This document shows positions 38,366 through 48,214 of a stretch of DNA of 64,000 nt, piece by piece (within the stretch, counting starts at the first letter, position 1; each line of letters begins with the position of its first letter). The stretch is taken from positions 248,001 through 312,000 of the forward strand of contig JAIBBZ010000001.1 of the NCBI GenBank assembly GCA_019694435.1, given 5' to 3'. A model generated the notes under the pieces. That model saw only the letters and a program-made list of their open reading frames with translations. It was not told the DNA's origin and did not search any database. The DNA comes from Pirellulales bacterium (GTDB lineage Bacteria; Planctomycetota; Planctomycetia; Pirellulales; JAEUIK01). The position numbers were made by a program, and so were the translations under genes.

Positions 38366-39244
38366 TTATTGGCGAGAAACCGCCTGGGGTTCCGTCATGG
38401 CAACCTGCCGCTGGCCGAGCCGCGCGTCGGCCCGCCATTGCCGCTCCCAGGAAGCCGCATCGGTAATCGCGTAATGCCGGCGCAGCGCGGCGTCGTAACC
38501 CTCGGCCCTGGCATGACGTAGGAACGCGACAAATTCCGGTCCGCTCGAACGCTCGACCAGCCAACGGACCAGCGACAGGCTCTGCCCGTAGATTGTCCGG
38601 CGATCGTGGCGGCTGAAATTCTCCAGCGCCAGCAATTCAACCACGCTTGGACAGGCGCCGCGGTCGAGCGCCGAATCGAGATTGTCGAGGTGCTGCGTTT
38701 GCTTTGCAGCAGAGTCGGCCAGCAGTGCCATCCCTTCGTCGGCCCACGGCACCAGGTCGCCTTCGGCGAAGAAATCGGCCAGCACGCAGTGCACCATCTC
38801 ATGCGCCAGCGCCTCCTCGATTCCCGCGGGCCGATCGCCCCGCAGGTCGATCCGCCGGCGGCTCACCTGGGCCTGGTGCACCTCGACCGTCGTGCAGCCC
38901 AGCGTACCCTTGGCTCCCGCACCGACCGCCGCCAGGTAGGCCGCCTCGTGGCGATGGACCACGACCCGGCAACGCTCGGTCCAACTGACCGTATCGCAGC
39001 CGAGCCACTGCCGGCTCAGCTCGGCCGCGAGCCGCTCACAATGTCGAGCGACCGGCTCAGGATCGACGCCCGTCGAATGAACCTCGAAGTTCTTCGAATG
39101 GGTCGAGCGCGTCGCACATGCCGGGGCCGCCGGGCCAGCCGCAGTTGCCCGGACCGCTTGGCCTCGGACCTGATCACCGTGGACCAAGCCGGCGAGCACG
39201 ATCAGACCCGCCATCCACTGCTGATTACCGATCCCCGGAACCAT
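38366..39244 (-). CDS. Secreted gluzincin-like metallopeptidase (HExxH), unknown family
   Basis: The protein has 292 residues from ATG 39244. It has a hydrophobic N-terminus (MAGLIVLAGLVHGDQVRGQA) as export signal. The zinc site is LAHEMVHCVLADFF (His148, Glu149, His152) followed after 17 residues by WADEGMALLAD, with Glu170 as likely third ligand. This is the peptidase-MA-like arrangement seen in planctomycete DUF1570-type proteins. Several cysteines (Cys72, Cys86 and Cys95 among others, approximate numbering) could form disulfides. Substrate unknown; it stands alone. Confidence 0.7.
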   Translation of the reverse strand: MVPGIGNQQWMAGLIVLAGLVHGDQVRGQAVRATAAGPAAPACATRSTHSKNFEVHSTGVDPEPVARHCERLAAELSRQWLGCDTVSWTERCRVVVHRHEAAYLAAVGAGAKGTLGCTTVEVHQAQVSRRRIDLRGDRPAGIEEALAHEMVHCVLADFFAEGDLVPWADEGMALLADSAAKQTQHLDNLDSALDRGACPSVVELLALENFSRHDRRTIYGQSLSLVRWLVERSSGPEFVAFLRHARAEGYDAALRRHYAITDAASWERQWRADARLGQRQVAMTEPQAVSRQ

Positions 39245-39742
39245 GCCACACGACCCTTGAATGCAGGACGCAGCGAAACCGCTGCCCCGCCTGAAGCGAG
39301 TCGCATGCCGGATTCCCCCGGGCGGCAAGGCCCAACGTCTCCCGACAGGTCACAACCCTACGTCGTGTCGGTAGTTACAGCCCGATGGACCGACTCGGAC
39401 CTCGTTTCGGTCGATCGCGGGCCTGCTTAAACCTCCGGCAGCGCTGCCCAGATATGCAGCGATTGCCGCACAGTCGCAGCGGTCAGCGAAACTCGGCGGA
39501 TCGCGCGCTGGTATCTCCGGGAGGCTGCCCCGGCGCAACCGGTAATTCGGCGGATGGGCTGCGGAAAAGTTGCGGCCGCGTTCGACAAGCACCTAGAATG
39601 CCCGCTTGCTTGCGGCGCCCAGACGGACCGCTTCCGAGTCCATGGCCGGACCACCTAGCGCCTGGGGACATTCTCGCGCTATTTTTTCGGTCCCACCCAT
39701 CGGTCGGATAAGGCCACACGTCTGGAAAGGGAAAGCCTCGTC
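39245..39742. other. Divergent intergenic region, no gene seen
   Basis: Nearly 500 bp between the metallopeptidase and the redoxin-hybrid gene. The frames present are short and compositionally biased. A TATTTTTTCGG tract lies at 39679-39689 upstream of the redoxin-hybrid gene, but no promoter or inverted repeat is convincing. Confidence 0.35.
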
Positions 39743-41584
39743 ATGCGCTTTCGCATTCGCCCACGGCTCGCTGCGTTCTGGTTGCCGTGCCTGGTTTCGT
39801 TGGGGGTCATCGCCGCCGGATCGGCCGGCCACGCTGCGGAAGACCCTCTCGTCGGCCGCGCGATCGCCGGCTTCACGCTGCCCGACTTTCACGGCCAGAG
39901 CCGTTCGCTGGCCGATTGGGACGACAGCAAGCTCGTCGTCGTCGCCTTTCTGGGCAACGAATGCCCCCTGGCTCGCACCTACACCCCACGGCTGATGAAG
40001 CTGGCTGACACGTACGGCCCGCAAGGCGTCGCCTTCGTGGCGATCAATGCCAACGTGCAAGACACGCTCACAGAAATCGCCGATTTCGTCCACGCGATCA
40101 AGCTCGACTTTCCGCTGCTGAAAGACGCCACGGGCGAGGTGACCGACCTGTTCGGCGCCCAGCGCACGCCCGAAGTCTTCGTGCTCGACCGCGAGCGCGT
40201 CGTCCGCTACCACGGTCGCGTCGACGATCAGTTCGGCGTCGGCGTGCATCGGGCCAAGGTCCAGCGCGCCGATCTGGCCGCGGCGCTCGACGATCTGCTG
40301 GCCGGCCGCGAGGTGCAGGTCGCCGCGACCGAAACTCCCGGCTGCTACATCGGCCGCGCGCGCCGCACGCCGCCCACCGGCTCGATCACCTACACCAAGC
40401 ACGTCGCTGCGATCTTCAATCGCCACTGCGTCGAGTGTCACCGCAACGAAGAGCTCGCGCCGTTTTCGCTGGCCTCGTATGCCGACCTGGAAGCCTGGAC
40501 CCCGACCATCGGCGAAGTGCTGCGCGATGGACGCATGCCTCCCTGGTTTGCCGATCCGCAATACGGCGTGTGGGCCAACGATTGCAGCCTGAGCGCGGCC
40601 GATAAGCAGTTGGTGCTCGAATGGATCGACAACGGCGCGCCCGAGGGTGATCCGGCCGACCTGCCGCCGGCGCCCAAATTCACGACCGGCTGGCGGATCG
40701 GACACCCCGACGGCACCTACTCGATGAAGGCGCCGTACACGGTGCCGGCCGAGGGCGTGCTCGACTATCAGCATTTCACCGTCGACCCGCAATTCACCGA
40801 GGACAAGTGGATCGTGGCGGCCGAGGCGCGCCCGGGGAACCCGGCCGTCGTGCACCACATCGTGCTGTTCGTGGTCCCGCGCAGCGCGCCCGACCTCGAA
40901 GGCTCGAGCGACCTGTCCCAAATCGGCGGCGGCGGCGCCGGCGCTCAGCTGTTGGCCATCTACGCCCCCGGTATGCCGCCTTGGCAGTATCCGGCCGGCG
41001 GAGCGATGAAGGTTCCCAAGGACTCGAAGTTCGTGCTCCAGATGCACTACACGACCAACGGCACCGAGCAGACCGATTTGAGCTCGGTGGGTCTGAAATT
41101 CGCCGATCCCAAAGAGGTCAAACAGGTCGTGCGCAACGGCATGTCGATCAACTTCGGCTTCGAGATTCCGCCTGGCGCGGCGAACTACAAGGTCACCGCC
41201 ACCTCGAAGTTCCGCAAGGACACGCTCGTGTTGCAGTTGTTCCCGCACATGCACTATCGCGGCAAGTCGTTCCGCATCGAGGCGTTTTATCCTGACGGCG
41301 CCCACGAGGTGCTCCTCGATGTGCCGAAGTACGACTTCAACTGGCAATTGCGCTACGACCTGGCCCAACCCAAGCTGATGCCCAAGGGCACGAAAATGGT
41401 CAGCACGGCCTACTACGACAACTCGGCCGACAACCCGCGCAATCCCGACCCGACCGAGACGGTGCGCTTCGGGCTGCAATCGTTCGAAGAGATGATGGTT
41501 GGCTACTACACGTTCATCCGCCCCGACGAACAGCCCCACGCCGAAGAAGAAGTGGCCGCCACGAGCCCCGCAGGCGGCGATTGA
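39743..41584 (+). CDS. Redoxin / CxxCH cytochrome / PHM-like copper-monooxygenase hybrid
   Basis: The 613-residue secreted protein has a signal peptide to about residue 32, then an AhpC/TSA-like redoxin domain (FTLPDFHGQSRSLADWDDSK; peroxidatic-like Cys74 in GNECPLARTY). A heme-c motif CVECH follows at 229-233 in the context IFNRHCVECHRNEELAPFSL. The C-terminal 250 residues resemble the PHM/ascorbate-dependent copper monooxygenase fold, with His clusters VVHHIVLFV, LQMHYT and FPHMHYRGKSF. Such hybrids occur in planctomycetes and relatives. The stop codon shares a base with the next gene's ATG. Confidence 0.82.
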   Translation: MRFRIRPRLAAFWLPCLVSLGVIAAGSAGHAAEDPLVGRAIAGFTLPDFHGQSRSLADWDDSKLVVVAFLGNECPLARTYTPRLMKLADTYGPQGVAFVAINANVQDTLTEIADFVHAIKLDFPLLKDATGEVTDLFGAQRTPEVFVLDRERVVRYHGRVDDQFGVGVHRAKVQRADLAAALDDLLAGREVQVAATETPGCYIGRARRTPPTGSITYTKHVAAIFNRHCVECHRNEELAPFSLASYADLEAWTPTIGEVLRDGRMPPWFADPQYGVWANDCSLSAADKQLVLEWIDNGAPEGDPADLPPAPKFTTGWRIGHPDGTYSMKAPYTVPAEGVLDYQHFTVDPQFTEDKWIVAAEARPGNPAVVHHIVLFVVPRSAPDLEGSSDLSQIGGGGAGAQLLAIYAPGMPPWQYPAGGAMKVPKDSKFVLQMHYTTNGTEQTDLSSVGLKFADPKEVKQVVRNGMSINFGFEIPPGAANYKVTATSKFRKDTLVLQLFPHMHYRGKSFRIEAFYPDGAHEVLLDVPKYDFNWQLRYDLAQPKLMPKGTKMVSTAYYDNSADNPRNPDPTETVRFGLQSFEEMMVGYYTFIRPDEQPHAEEEVAATSPAGGD

Positions 41585-43263
41585 TGCGGCGCGCACAACC
41601 AGCCTGGCTGCCATCGACACGTGTCTCCGGTAGCGCACCGCAAACACGACGGCGCGTTTGGTTCGCCGCCGCGCAATTGTTGGCGTTCGTCGTCAGCACG
41701 GCCGTAGCGGCCGACGGCGCCGATGACCCGTTTCCCTTGGCCGATGACCTGGCTGTCCTGGCGTCCGATGTCGACAGCCCCGCTTATCGCGAGCTCGTCA
41801 CGCAGAAAATGCTCATCACCGACCTCGCGGCCGAATGGCAACGGGTCGAGACTTCGGACAGTGCCGAGCGCTTTGCGGCCGCGCACGGCGGGCGCGACGC
41901 CGTGCTGGCCGATCCGCACTTAAATGCCGCCTACGAGCGCCGTCAGGCGATCGAGGCCCGATTCCTCGACCTGATGCGCGAGGGCTACGCCCGCTACAAG
42001 ACCAAGCCGCCGTTCGACCGCGGCGCCACGGCCGAGCCCGCCGGTTCGACACAACTCGCCGACGGCGCCGCGGGCCCTGCGCTTTCGATCGTGCCACCGG
42101 TGCCCGACTGCACGGCCCAATGGCCGCGCTTCCGCGGTCCCACGGGACAGGGCGAGACCAGCACGCCCCGGGTGCCGCAGCGCTGGAGCGAAAGCGAGTC
42201 GATTCGCTGGCGCGCTGCGCTCCCCGGCGTCGGCAACTCGTCGCCCGTCCTCTGGAACGACCACCTGTTCGTCACCACGGCCGCCGCCGACGGCACCCTG
42301 CGCCAGTTGCACGCCCTCGACCGTTCGACAGGCGCGATCCGCTGGTCGCAGACCGTGCCCGAGCAGACTCCCGAACAAAACGTCCGCGACAAGAACGGCC
42401 ACGCCTCGTCGACGCCCGTCACCGACGGCCAGCGCGTGATCGCCCTGTTCGGCACCGCGGGGCTCGTGGCCTATGACTTCGCGGGCACGCTCCTCTGGCA
42501 GCATCCGCTGCCCGAGTTCCGCACCACGCACGGCTGCGCGGCGAGCCCCGTGCTGTACGGCGACACGGTCATCCTGATCCACGATCAGAACCAGGCCGAA
42601 TCACTGTTCTTCGCCCTCGACAAGCGCGACGGCCGCCTGCTCTGGCAACACGCGCGACCCAAGGCGATGGGCTGGTGCACGCCGGTCGTGATCCGCGTCG
42701 GCGATCACGACGAGCTGGTTCACGCCAGCAACGGCAAGCTGCAGGGCTTCGACCCGGCCACGGGCGAGCAGCTCTGGTCGGTCGATGGCCCCACGGTCGA
42801 AGTCGTGCCGGCCTGCGTGATCGGCGACGACCTGCTGTTTTGCAGCTCGGGTCGCAACGGGCCCACGCTCGCCGTGCGCCCCGGCGGACGCGGCGACGTC
42901 ACCAAGACGCATCTCGTCTGGCGGGCGGTGCGCGGCGGACCGCATGTCCCGTCGCCGCTGTATCACGCGGGCCGTCTCTACACGGTCAACGACACGGGCA
43001 TCGTCACCTGCTTCGACGCCCGCACCGGCAAGCCCGTCTATCAAAAGCGCATTCGCGACACCTTCTCCGCGTCGCCGGTGCTGGTCGGCGAATTGATCTA
43101 TCTCGCGGCCGAAAGCGGCAAGACCTACGTGCTGCCGGCCGGCGACCGCTTCGAAATCGTCGCCGAGAACGAACTCAGCGCGCCGCTGTTGGCCTCGCCG
43201 GCCGTCGTGGGCGACGCGCTCTACCTGCGCACGCCCGCCGAAGTGCTCTGCATCGCCCCCTGA
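41584..43263 (+). CDS. Secreted PQQ-type beta-propeller protein
   Basis: The protein has 559 residues; ATG 41584 overlaps the upstream TGA by one base (TGATG). After an N-terminal signal-like stretch and a helical part with ALDERR-like charged residues, from about residue 175 it contains WPRFRGPTGQGETSTPRVPQ and repeated propeller strands (LHALDRSTGAIRWSQTV, GTLLWQHPLPEFRTTHG, LQGFDPATGEQLWSVDG). These are PQQ-like repeats of an outer-membrane-assembly or quinoprotein-like propeller. Catalytic quinoprotein residues are not obvious. Coupling to the redoxin hybrid suggests a common process. Confidence 0.85.
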   Translation: MRRAQPAWLPSTRVSGSAPQTRRRVWFAAAQLLAFVVSTAVAADGADDPFPLADDLAVLASDVDSPAYRELVTQKMLITDLAAEWQRVETSDSAERFAAAHGGRDAVLADPHLNAAYERRQAIEARFLDLMREGYARYKTKPPFDRGATAEPAGSTQLADGAAGPALSIVPPVPDCTAQWPRFRGPTGQGETSTPRVPQRWSESESIRWRAALPGVGNSSPVLWNDHLFVTTAAADGTLRQLHALDRSTGAIRWSQTVPEQTPEQNVRDKNGHASSTPVTDGQRVIALFGTAGLVAYDFAGTLLWQHPLPEFRTTHGCAASPVLYGDTVILIHDQNQAESLFFALDKRDGRLLWQHARPKAMGWCTPVVIRVGDHDELVHASNGKLQGFDPATGEQLWSVDGPTVEVVPACVIGDDLLFCSSGRNGPTLAVRPGGRGDVTKTHLVWRAVRGGPHVPSPLYHAGRLYTVNDTGIVTCFDARTGKPVYQKRIRDTFSASPVLVGELIYLAAESGKTYVLPAGDRFEIVAENELSAPLLASPAVVGDALYLRTPAEVLCIAP

Positions 43264-43281
43264 TCGCCGCCTGCGCGCCGC

Positions 43282-44688
43282 TTACACGCGCACGCGTTGC
43301 CAGCCTCCCTGCAAGAACCGCAGCGCGACCAGCGCGCCGCGGCAGAACAAGTCAGCCGCCATCGCATACCAGGCCCCGACCACGCCCCAATCGAGCCCGG
43401 TGGTCAGCCAATAGGTCAACGGGATCCGCACGCCGAGATAGCCGATCAGCGTGAACACCCAGGGCCACCGCGTGTCGCCCGCGCCGCGCAGGGCCCCGGT
43501 CAGGATCATCTGCACAGCCAAGGCCGGCATCGCCACGGCCACGATCCGCAGCAGCGGCACCGCAGTCGTGATCACCTGGCTTTCGGCATCACGCACGAAG
43601 ATCCGCGCCAAAGCTGCCGGGAACAGCGAAAACATCACCGCCCCGGAGACCATCACTGCGCCCCCCGTCGCCAGCGACATCAACACGCCGCGCAGCGCGC
43701 CGCGCGGATCGCCCGCGCCCAGCCGCTGCCCGGCGAGCGTCGTGGCCGACACCTGAAACGCGTACCCGGGCAGGTAGGCCAGCGACTCGATGCGAATCGC
43801 CACGCCGTGCGCCGCCGCGGCCAGCACTCCCAGTCGATTGATGAGCGACACGAACCACAACTGGCACGCGATCACGCTCATCACATCCAGGCCACCCGGC
43901 AATCCGACGCGCAACAGCCTGCGGATCAAGCGCCGGTCAGGCCGCATTTCGTTCAGCCGCAGCCGCAGGCCGCTGCGCCCCCGGACCAGCAGTGCCGCCA
44001 CGACCAGGCCGCCTACGCCGTGGCCCAGCGCCGTGCCCAGGGCCAGGGCGTCCCAACCCAGCGCCGGCAAAGGGCCCGCGCCGCGCACCAGGCTCCACCC
44101 GATCGCGACGTTGATCAGGTTGACGACCAGCATGATCCACAGGCCCGTGGCCGTGTCGCCGGCGCCGCGGAAACAGGCAATCCCGACCGATTCGAACATC
44201 ATCGCCCCGAGCACCGGCAGCAAGAACCACACGTAGCGCCGCGCGAGGCGTCCCGGCTCGCCATCGAGCTGCATCCAAGCGGCCAGTTGTCCCTCGCCGA
44301 GCCACAGCGCCACGGTCAGCACGACCACCATCACGCCGCCCAAGAGCACGGCCTGGTTGGTGGTCTGCGACGCCAGCTCGCGCTCGCCGGCTCCCGTGAG
44401 CCGCGCCACCAGCGCGGTCGCTCCGATCGAAACCACGACGAACAAATTCTGCAGCAGCCACAGCATGTAGCTGGCCAGGTTCATCGCGGCCAGCTCCTGT
44501 TCGCCCAGGAATTGTCCGGCCAGCACCAGATCGCTGAACGCGACGAGCATGTAGAGAAACTGCTCGCCCAATACGGGCAGAGCCAGCCGCAGCATCGGCC
44601 GGAAAGACGATCCACCCTGATCGACCTGCGGCGTCAAGCAACACTCGCTGCGCAGCGGAAACGAGACCGGCACGCGCGAGAATGGCAT
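43282..44688 (-). CDS. MATE family efflux transporter
   Basis: The 468-residue protein has twelve hydrophobic segments in two related halves. Typical MATE blocks are MLRLALPVLGEQFLYMLVAF near the start, GIACFRGAGDTATGLW in half one, and ILTGALRGAGDTRWPWVF in half two. It exports cationic compounds or metabolites in exchange for Na+ or H+ through the inner membrane. ATG 44688 is preferred over a GTG three codons upstream. It is convergent with the PQQ gene. Confidence 0.93.
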   Translation of the reverse strand: MPFSRVPVSFPLRSECCLTPQVDQGGSSFRPMLRLALPVLGEQFLYMLVAFSDLVLAGQFLGEQELAAMNLASYMLWLLQNLFVVVSIGATALVARLTGAGERELASQTTNQAVLLGGVMVVVLTVALWLGEGQLAAWMQLDGEPGRLARRYVWFLLPVLGAMMFESVGIACFRGAGDTATGLWIMLVVNLINVAIGWSLVRGAGPLPALGWDALALGTALGHGVGGLVVAALLVRGRSGLRLRLNEMRPDRRLIRRLLRVGLPGGLDVMSVIACQLWFVSLINRLGVLAAAAHGVAIRIESLAYLPGYAFQVSATTLAGQRLGAGDPRGALRGVLMSLATGGAVMVSGAVMFSLFPAALARIFVRDAESQVITTAVPLLRIVAVAMPALAVQMILTGALRGAGDTRWPWVFTLIGYLGVRIPLTYWLTTGLDWGVVGAWYAMAADLFCRGALVALRFLQGGWQRVRV

Positions 44689-44752
44689 GCCGCGCACATC
44701 TTAACAGCGCCGGCCGCGCCGGTCCTCTCTCTGCGCCGAAGCCTGACCGTGT

Positions 44753-46042
44753 TTACGCGAACAGCTCTTTGATCACCCGGCCGCCGTTGGCGATCTTCAT
44801 CGGCCGCCCGTTCAGGCTCGTAAACGTCTTGCTCAACGGGATGCCCAGCGCCTGGCAGATCGAGGCCATCAGGTCCTGCGAGGTGTACGGGTCGCTGGTC
44901 ACGCGCAGGCCATTCTCGTCGGTCGTGCCGACAGCGATGCCGGGCTTCAGGCCCGCGCCGCCGACGACGGTGCTCCAGGCCGAGGCGAAGTGATCGCGTC
45001 CGACGTCGGTGTTGATCCGCGGCGTCCGGCCGAACTCACCCATCCAGATCACGGCCGTGTCTTCGTACAATCCGCGCTCGACCAGGTCTTCGACCAGCGC
45101 GCTCATGCCCTGGTCCAATTGCGGCAGGCGATTCTCGAGCGTCGTGAAGATGTCGGCATGATTGTCCCAGCCGCCGAAATCGACCTCGACGAACGTCACG
45201 CCCGTCTCGATCAGCCGACGCGCCATCAAGCAGCCGCGGCCGAACGCGCTGTCGCCGTAGCGTTCGCGGACCTTCTCGGGCTCCTGTTCGCAGCGAAACG
45301 CCTGCATCTGCTGGCTGCTCATCAGCGAAACGGTTTTAGTGAGGATCTTCTGATGGTCCTCGGCCGCGCCGCCGCGTTTTTGCGAGACGAAGCTCGTCTC
45401 TAACTCGCTGAGCATCGCGAGCCGCTCGTGCAGCCGATCTTCCTCGACCCCGCCGCCGAGATTCTGCACCCGGCCGTTGGAATCGACGACGAACGGCGCG
45501 TAGGCCATGCCCAGAAAGCCCGGCCCCTCGCTCGGACCGCCGATCGAGATGAACGGCGGAATCTCGAGCTCTGGCACCTGGTCGGCCAGTTCGTGGCTCA
45601 GCACGGCGCCGTAGCTGGGGTGCAGCACGTTCGGGTTCGGCACGAAGCCGGTGTGCATGTAATACCGCCCGCGGTTGTGATCGGCCTCGCGGGTGCTCAT
45701 TGAGCGCACGATCGACAGGTGCTTCATCTGCTTGGCCAAGAGCGGCAGGTGTTCGCAGATCTGCACGTCGCCGGTGGTCGCGATCGGCTTGAATGGACCG
45801 CCCGTCTGCGCGCCCGGCTTCATGTCGAACAGGTCGATCGTGCTCGGACCGCCGCCCATCCACAGCAAGATCGCCGCCTTATGGCGCTTCTTCAGGTCGG
45901 CCGCATGGGCCCGCAGCGACGCGGTGAGACTCGCGGCGGGCAGGGCCAGCGCCCCACTGGCGGCGAGATGACCCATGAAATGCCGACGCGACATACCGCG
46001 CGGCGTGACAAAGCGGTTACCGGCCGGAGTGAACTGGATCAC
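44753..46042 (-). CDS. DUF1501 Tat-exported protein (paired with PSD1)
   Basis: The 429-residue protein starts at GTG 46042 behind GGGAG. A Tat signal SRRHFMGHLAASGALALPAA follows. The DUF1501 body includes AAILLWMGGGPSTIDLFDMK, LLAKQMKHLSIVRSMSTREA, VEVDFGGWDNHADIFTTLEN and the conserved VIWMGEFGRTPRINTDVGRD with HF. The fold is alkaline-phosphatase-like; activity is unknown. It lies 60 bp downstream of a DUF1549/DUF1553 gene, the standard planctomycete pair. Confidence 0.92.
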   Translation of the reverse strand: MIQFTPAGNRFVTPRGMSRRHFMGHLAASGALALPAASLTASLRAHAADLKKRHKAAILLWMGGGPSTIDLFDMKPGAQTGGPFKPIATTGDVQICEHLPLLAKQMKHLSIVRSMSTREADHNRGRYYMHTGFVPNPNVLHPSYGAVLSHELADQVPELEIPPFISIGGPSEGPGFLGMAYAPFVVDSNGRVQNLGGGVEEDRLHERLAMLSELETSFVSQKRGGAAEDHQKILTKTVSLMSSQQMQAFRCEQEPEKVRERYGDSAFGRGCLMARRLIETGVTFVEVDFGGWDNHADIFTTLENRLPQLDQGMSALVEDLVERGLYEDTAVIWMGEFGRTPRINTDVGRDHFASAWSTVVGGAGLKPGIAVGTTDENGLRVTSDPYTSQDLMASICQALGIPLSKTFTSLNGRPMKIANGGRVIKELFA

Positions 46043-46102
46043 GCGAGGGCTCCCAGATTGATCGCTTCCCGGGGTGAATCGCCCCGGCCGCAAAGTATGG
46101 CC

Positions 46103-47851
46103 TTAATGCACCAGGATAAACTCATTACTGTTCAACAGCACCCACCAAATATCTTCCATGGCCGCGGGCACATTCCCCTTACGGGCCGCCAACAGCTTGC
46201 TGGCCAGGGCCACTTCGTTCCCCTTCGGCCTGCGCGACAAGGCCGCCAGGTAGAGCTGTTCGACTTTCTTGTCGTCGTCCAGCTTGCCGGTGGCCGTCTC
46301 GTGCAGAAAAGTGCCGGGTTTGCAGGCCGTCGCGTCGCGCATCAGGGCGCCGTTCATCATCATCAAGGCCTGTGGAATCGTGCCGTTGAACGTGTTGGCC
46401 TCTTCGTTCTCATCGGTCCCGAATTCGACGGTGAATTGGGCCAACCACTGCTGCTTGACCCGTTGCCGCTCGTCAAAATTGCTGCCCGTGGCCTTGTCGG
46501 CCGCCGTCGCCACGAGCAGCGACTCGTAGAGCTGTTCGGCCGTCATCTGGCGGAGATAGAATCGCGAAAACAACGGCGTTTCGCCGCTGGTCGGGTCGTC
46601 CACGGCGTTGCCCTTGCCGCCCCGGCTCGACAGTCCATACGGCCGGCTCAGCACGACCCAGCGTGCCAAACGCTTGAGATCGTAGCCGTGCGCCTGGAAC
46701 TGCACGGCGAGAAATTCGAGCAATTCCGGGTGCGAAGCCGGGTTGTGCGGACCCATGTCGTCAACCGGACGGGTAAACCCGTAGCCCAGATACTGGCTCC
46801 AGATGCGATTGACGATCGCCGGGGCCAGGTATTCCGATTCGATGACCAGCCGGCTCAACTCCTGCCGACGGTTGACGTCGGTGACATAGCCGCTGTGGCC
46901 GATCTCCGTACCATCGACAAACGTGGGAAACGCCGCGATCAACGTCGCTTCGCGCGTGTCATAGTAGATCGCCGCCTCTTTGACCGCGTCGTGCACCTGG
47001 CCATCGGCGCCGATACTGTCGCGGGGCGGACGGTCCTGGCCCGGAAAGTCCTCGTCGACCAACTGTACCGAGAGGATGTCATTTCCTTCCCGGGTGCGCA
47101 GCGGGCGCGTCTGCCGGAAAAAGGCATTCATGCCCCAGAACTGATTCTGCTTCCATTCGTTGAACGGATGGTTGTGGCACTGCGTGCATTGCACCTGCAG
47201 GCCCAGGAACAGCCGCGAGGTTTTCGCCGTGGCCTGCACGCCGTCGGCGTCGAGATTATCGAGCAGGAAATTGACGGCGCCGTTGAATCCTTCCTCGCCC
47301 GGCTTGTTCACGCCCGTGGCGGTGATCAACTCGCGGACCATCACGTCGTAAGGTTTGTTGGCCGCCAGCGAATCGCGCAAATACTTCTGCATTCCGTCGC
47401 GGCTGACGAGCGTCCGCGGTTCGGTCCCGCCGGTCCGCCCGATGAGCATTACCGTCCAAACCGAGGCCTGGTGGTATATGTAGTCGTCCGATTCAAGCAG
47501 GCGATCGACGAGCTTGGTCCGCCGCTCCTTGGCCTTGTCCGCGGCGAATTGTTGCAGCTCTTCGAGCGACGGAATCCGCCCGACCAGATCCAGATAGACC
47601 CGGCGGCACCACTCTGCGTCGGTGGCCATGTCCGACGGCGAAACTTCTGCGTCTTTCCAGGCCGTGGCGATCAGACGATCGATCGTGCCCACCACGTCCG
47701 CGTCGCTCTGCGCCGATCCGCTGGCCGGCGCGGGCTGCGTCGCATTCTGCGGGGCGCGCTCCTCGGCCAGCGCCGCGACACCGCCGCGTAAGGCGACGAG
47801 CAATGCCAACGTGGCGATCCGCATCCATTGATGGCTGCGCGATTCTTGCAT
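46103..47851 (-). CDS. DUF1549/DUF1553 (PSD1-type) protein without N-terminal cytochrome domain
   Basis: The protein has 582 residues from ATG 47851, behind GAGGAGGG. A signal peptide leads into DUF1549 (AEWCRRVYLDLVGRIPSLEE, a CTQCHNHPFNEWKQNQFW heme-like CxxCH site) and C-terminal DUF1553 (VNRIWSQYLGYGFTRPVDDM, HPELLEFLAVQFQAHGYDLK, FYLRQMTAEQLYESLLVAT). Unlike the copy at 56280-58577 it has no separate N-terminal PSCyt1 cytochrome domain. It is expected in the periplasm and is co-transcribed with the downstream DUF1501 gene. Confidence 0.92.
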   Translation of the reverse strand: MQESRSHQWMRIATLALLVALRGGVAALAEERAPQNATQPAPASGSAQSDADVVGTIDRLIATAWKDAEVSPSDMATDAEWCRRVYLDLVGRIPSLEELQQFAADKAKERRTKLVDRLLESDDYIYHQASVWTVMLIGRTGGTEPRTLVSRDGMQKYLRDSLAANKPYDVMVRELITATGVNKPGEEGFNGAVNFLLDNLDADGVQATAKTSRLFLGLQVQCTQCHNHPFNEWKQNQFWGMNAFFRQTRPLRTREGNDILSVQLVDEDFPGQDRPPRDSIGADGQVHDAVKEAAIYYDTREATLIAAFPTFVDGTEIGHSGYVTDVNRRQELSRLVIESEYLAPAIVNRIWSQYLGYGFTRPVDDMGPHNPASHPELLEFLAVQFQAHGYDLKRLARWVVLSRPYGLSSRGGKGNAVDDPTSGETPLFSRFYLRQMTAEQLYESLLVATAADKATGSNFDERQRVKQQWLAQFTVEFGTDENEEANTFNGTIPQALMMMNGALMRDATACKPGTFLHETATGKLDDDKKVEQLYLAALSRRPKGNEVALASKLLAARKGNVPAAMEDIWWVLLNSNEFILVH

Positions 47852-48167
47852 CGTCACCCTCCTCGTCTGCGAACTGGTTGCCGTCCGCCGCGCCATACTA
47901 GGCTCACGGCCTGCCCTGTCAACGCACGCAAATCTGTCAACGCACGCGATTCTGCCAACGTCGGAGCACTCGTTACGCCTGCCGGCCGACGGGCTCCCTG
48001 CGCCGCCGACATGCGGTGTGGCGCTATCGATCCAACCGCATACCTATTCGGTGGGCAGGCCCCGCGTCATTCCCTCAGGTTGATCGATCGTCCGCGCCGC
48101 ACCAACCCCTTGTGACAGAAGCCATCCAAGTGCCGCCGATCCAAGAAAGAAATTTTCTTCGCGCAAC
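47852..48167. other. Intergenic region upstream of the PSD1 gene
   Basis: This stretch holds the promoter side of the reverse-strand PSD1 gene and the trailing side of the small RNA terminator. A direct repeat GTCAACGCACGC(A/G) occurs at about 47920-47932 and 47937-47949. No gene is seen. Confidence 0.35.
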
Positions 48168-48214
48168 AAAAAAACCGGCCCGTCTGGCGTGTGGGGGGTG
48201 CCAAACGGGCCGGC
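48168..48214 (-). terminator. Strong rho-independent terminator
   Basis: On the reverse strand ACGGGCCGG-type sequences at 48213-48205 and 48183-48175 form a 9-bp perfect GC-rich stem, extended inward by a 4-bp GCCA/TGGC pairing (48203-48200, 48188-48185). The stem is followed by seven T (48174-48168). Nothing coding lies within 400 bp upstream on that strand except the candidate small RNA gene. Confidence 0.85.

Noticed and set aside
39593..41647. 684-codon reverse frame opposite the redoxin hybrid
   Set aside because: It is antisense to a multi-domain gene with clear motifs and shows only GC-driven residue bias.
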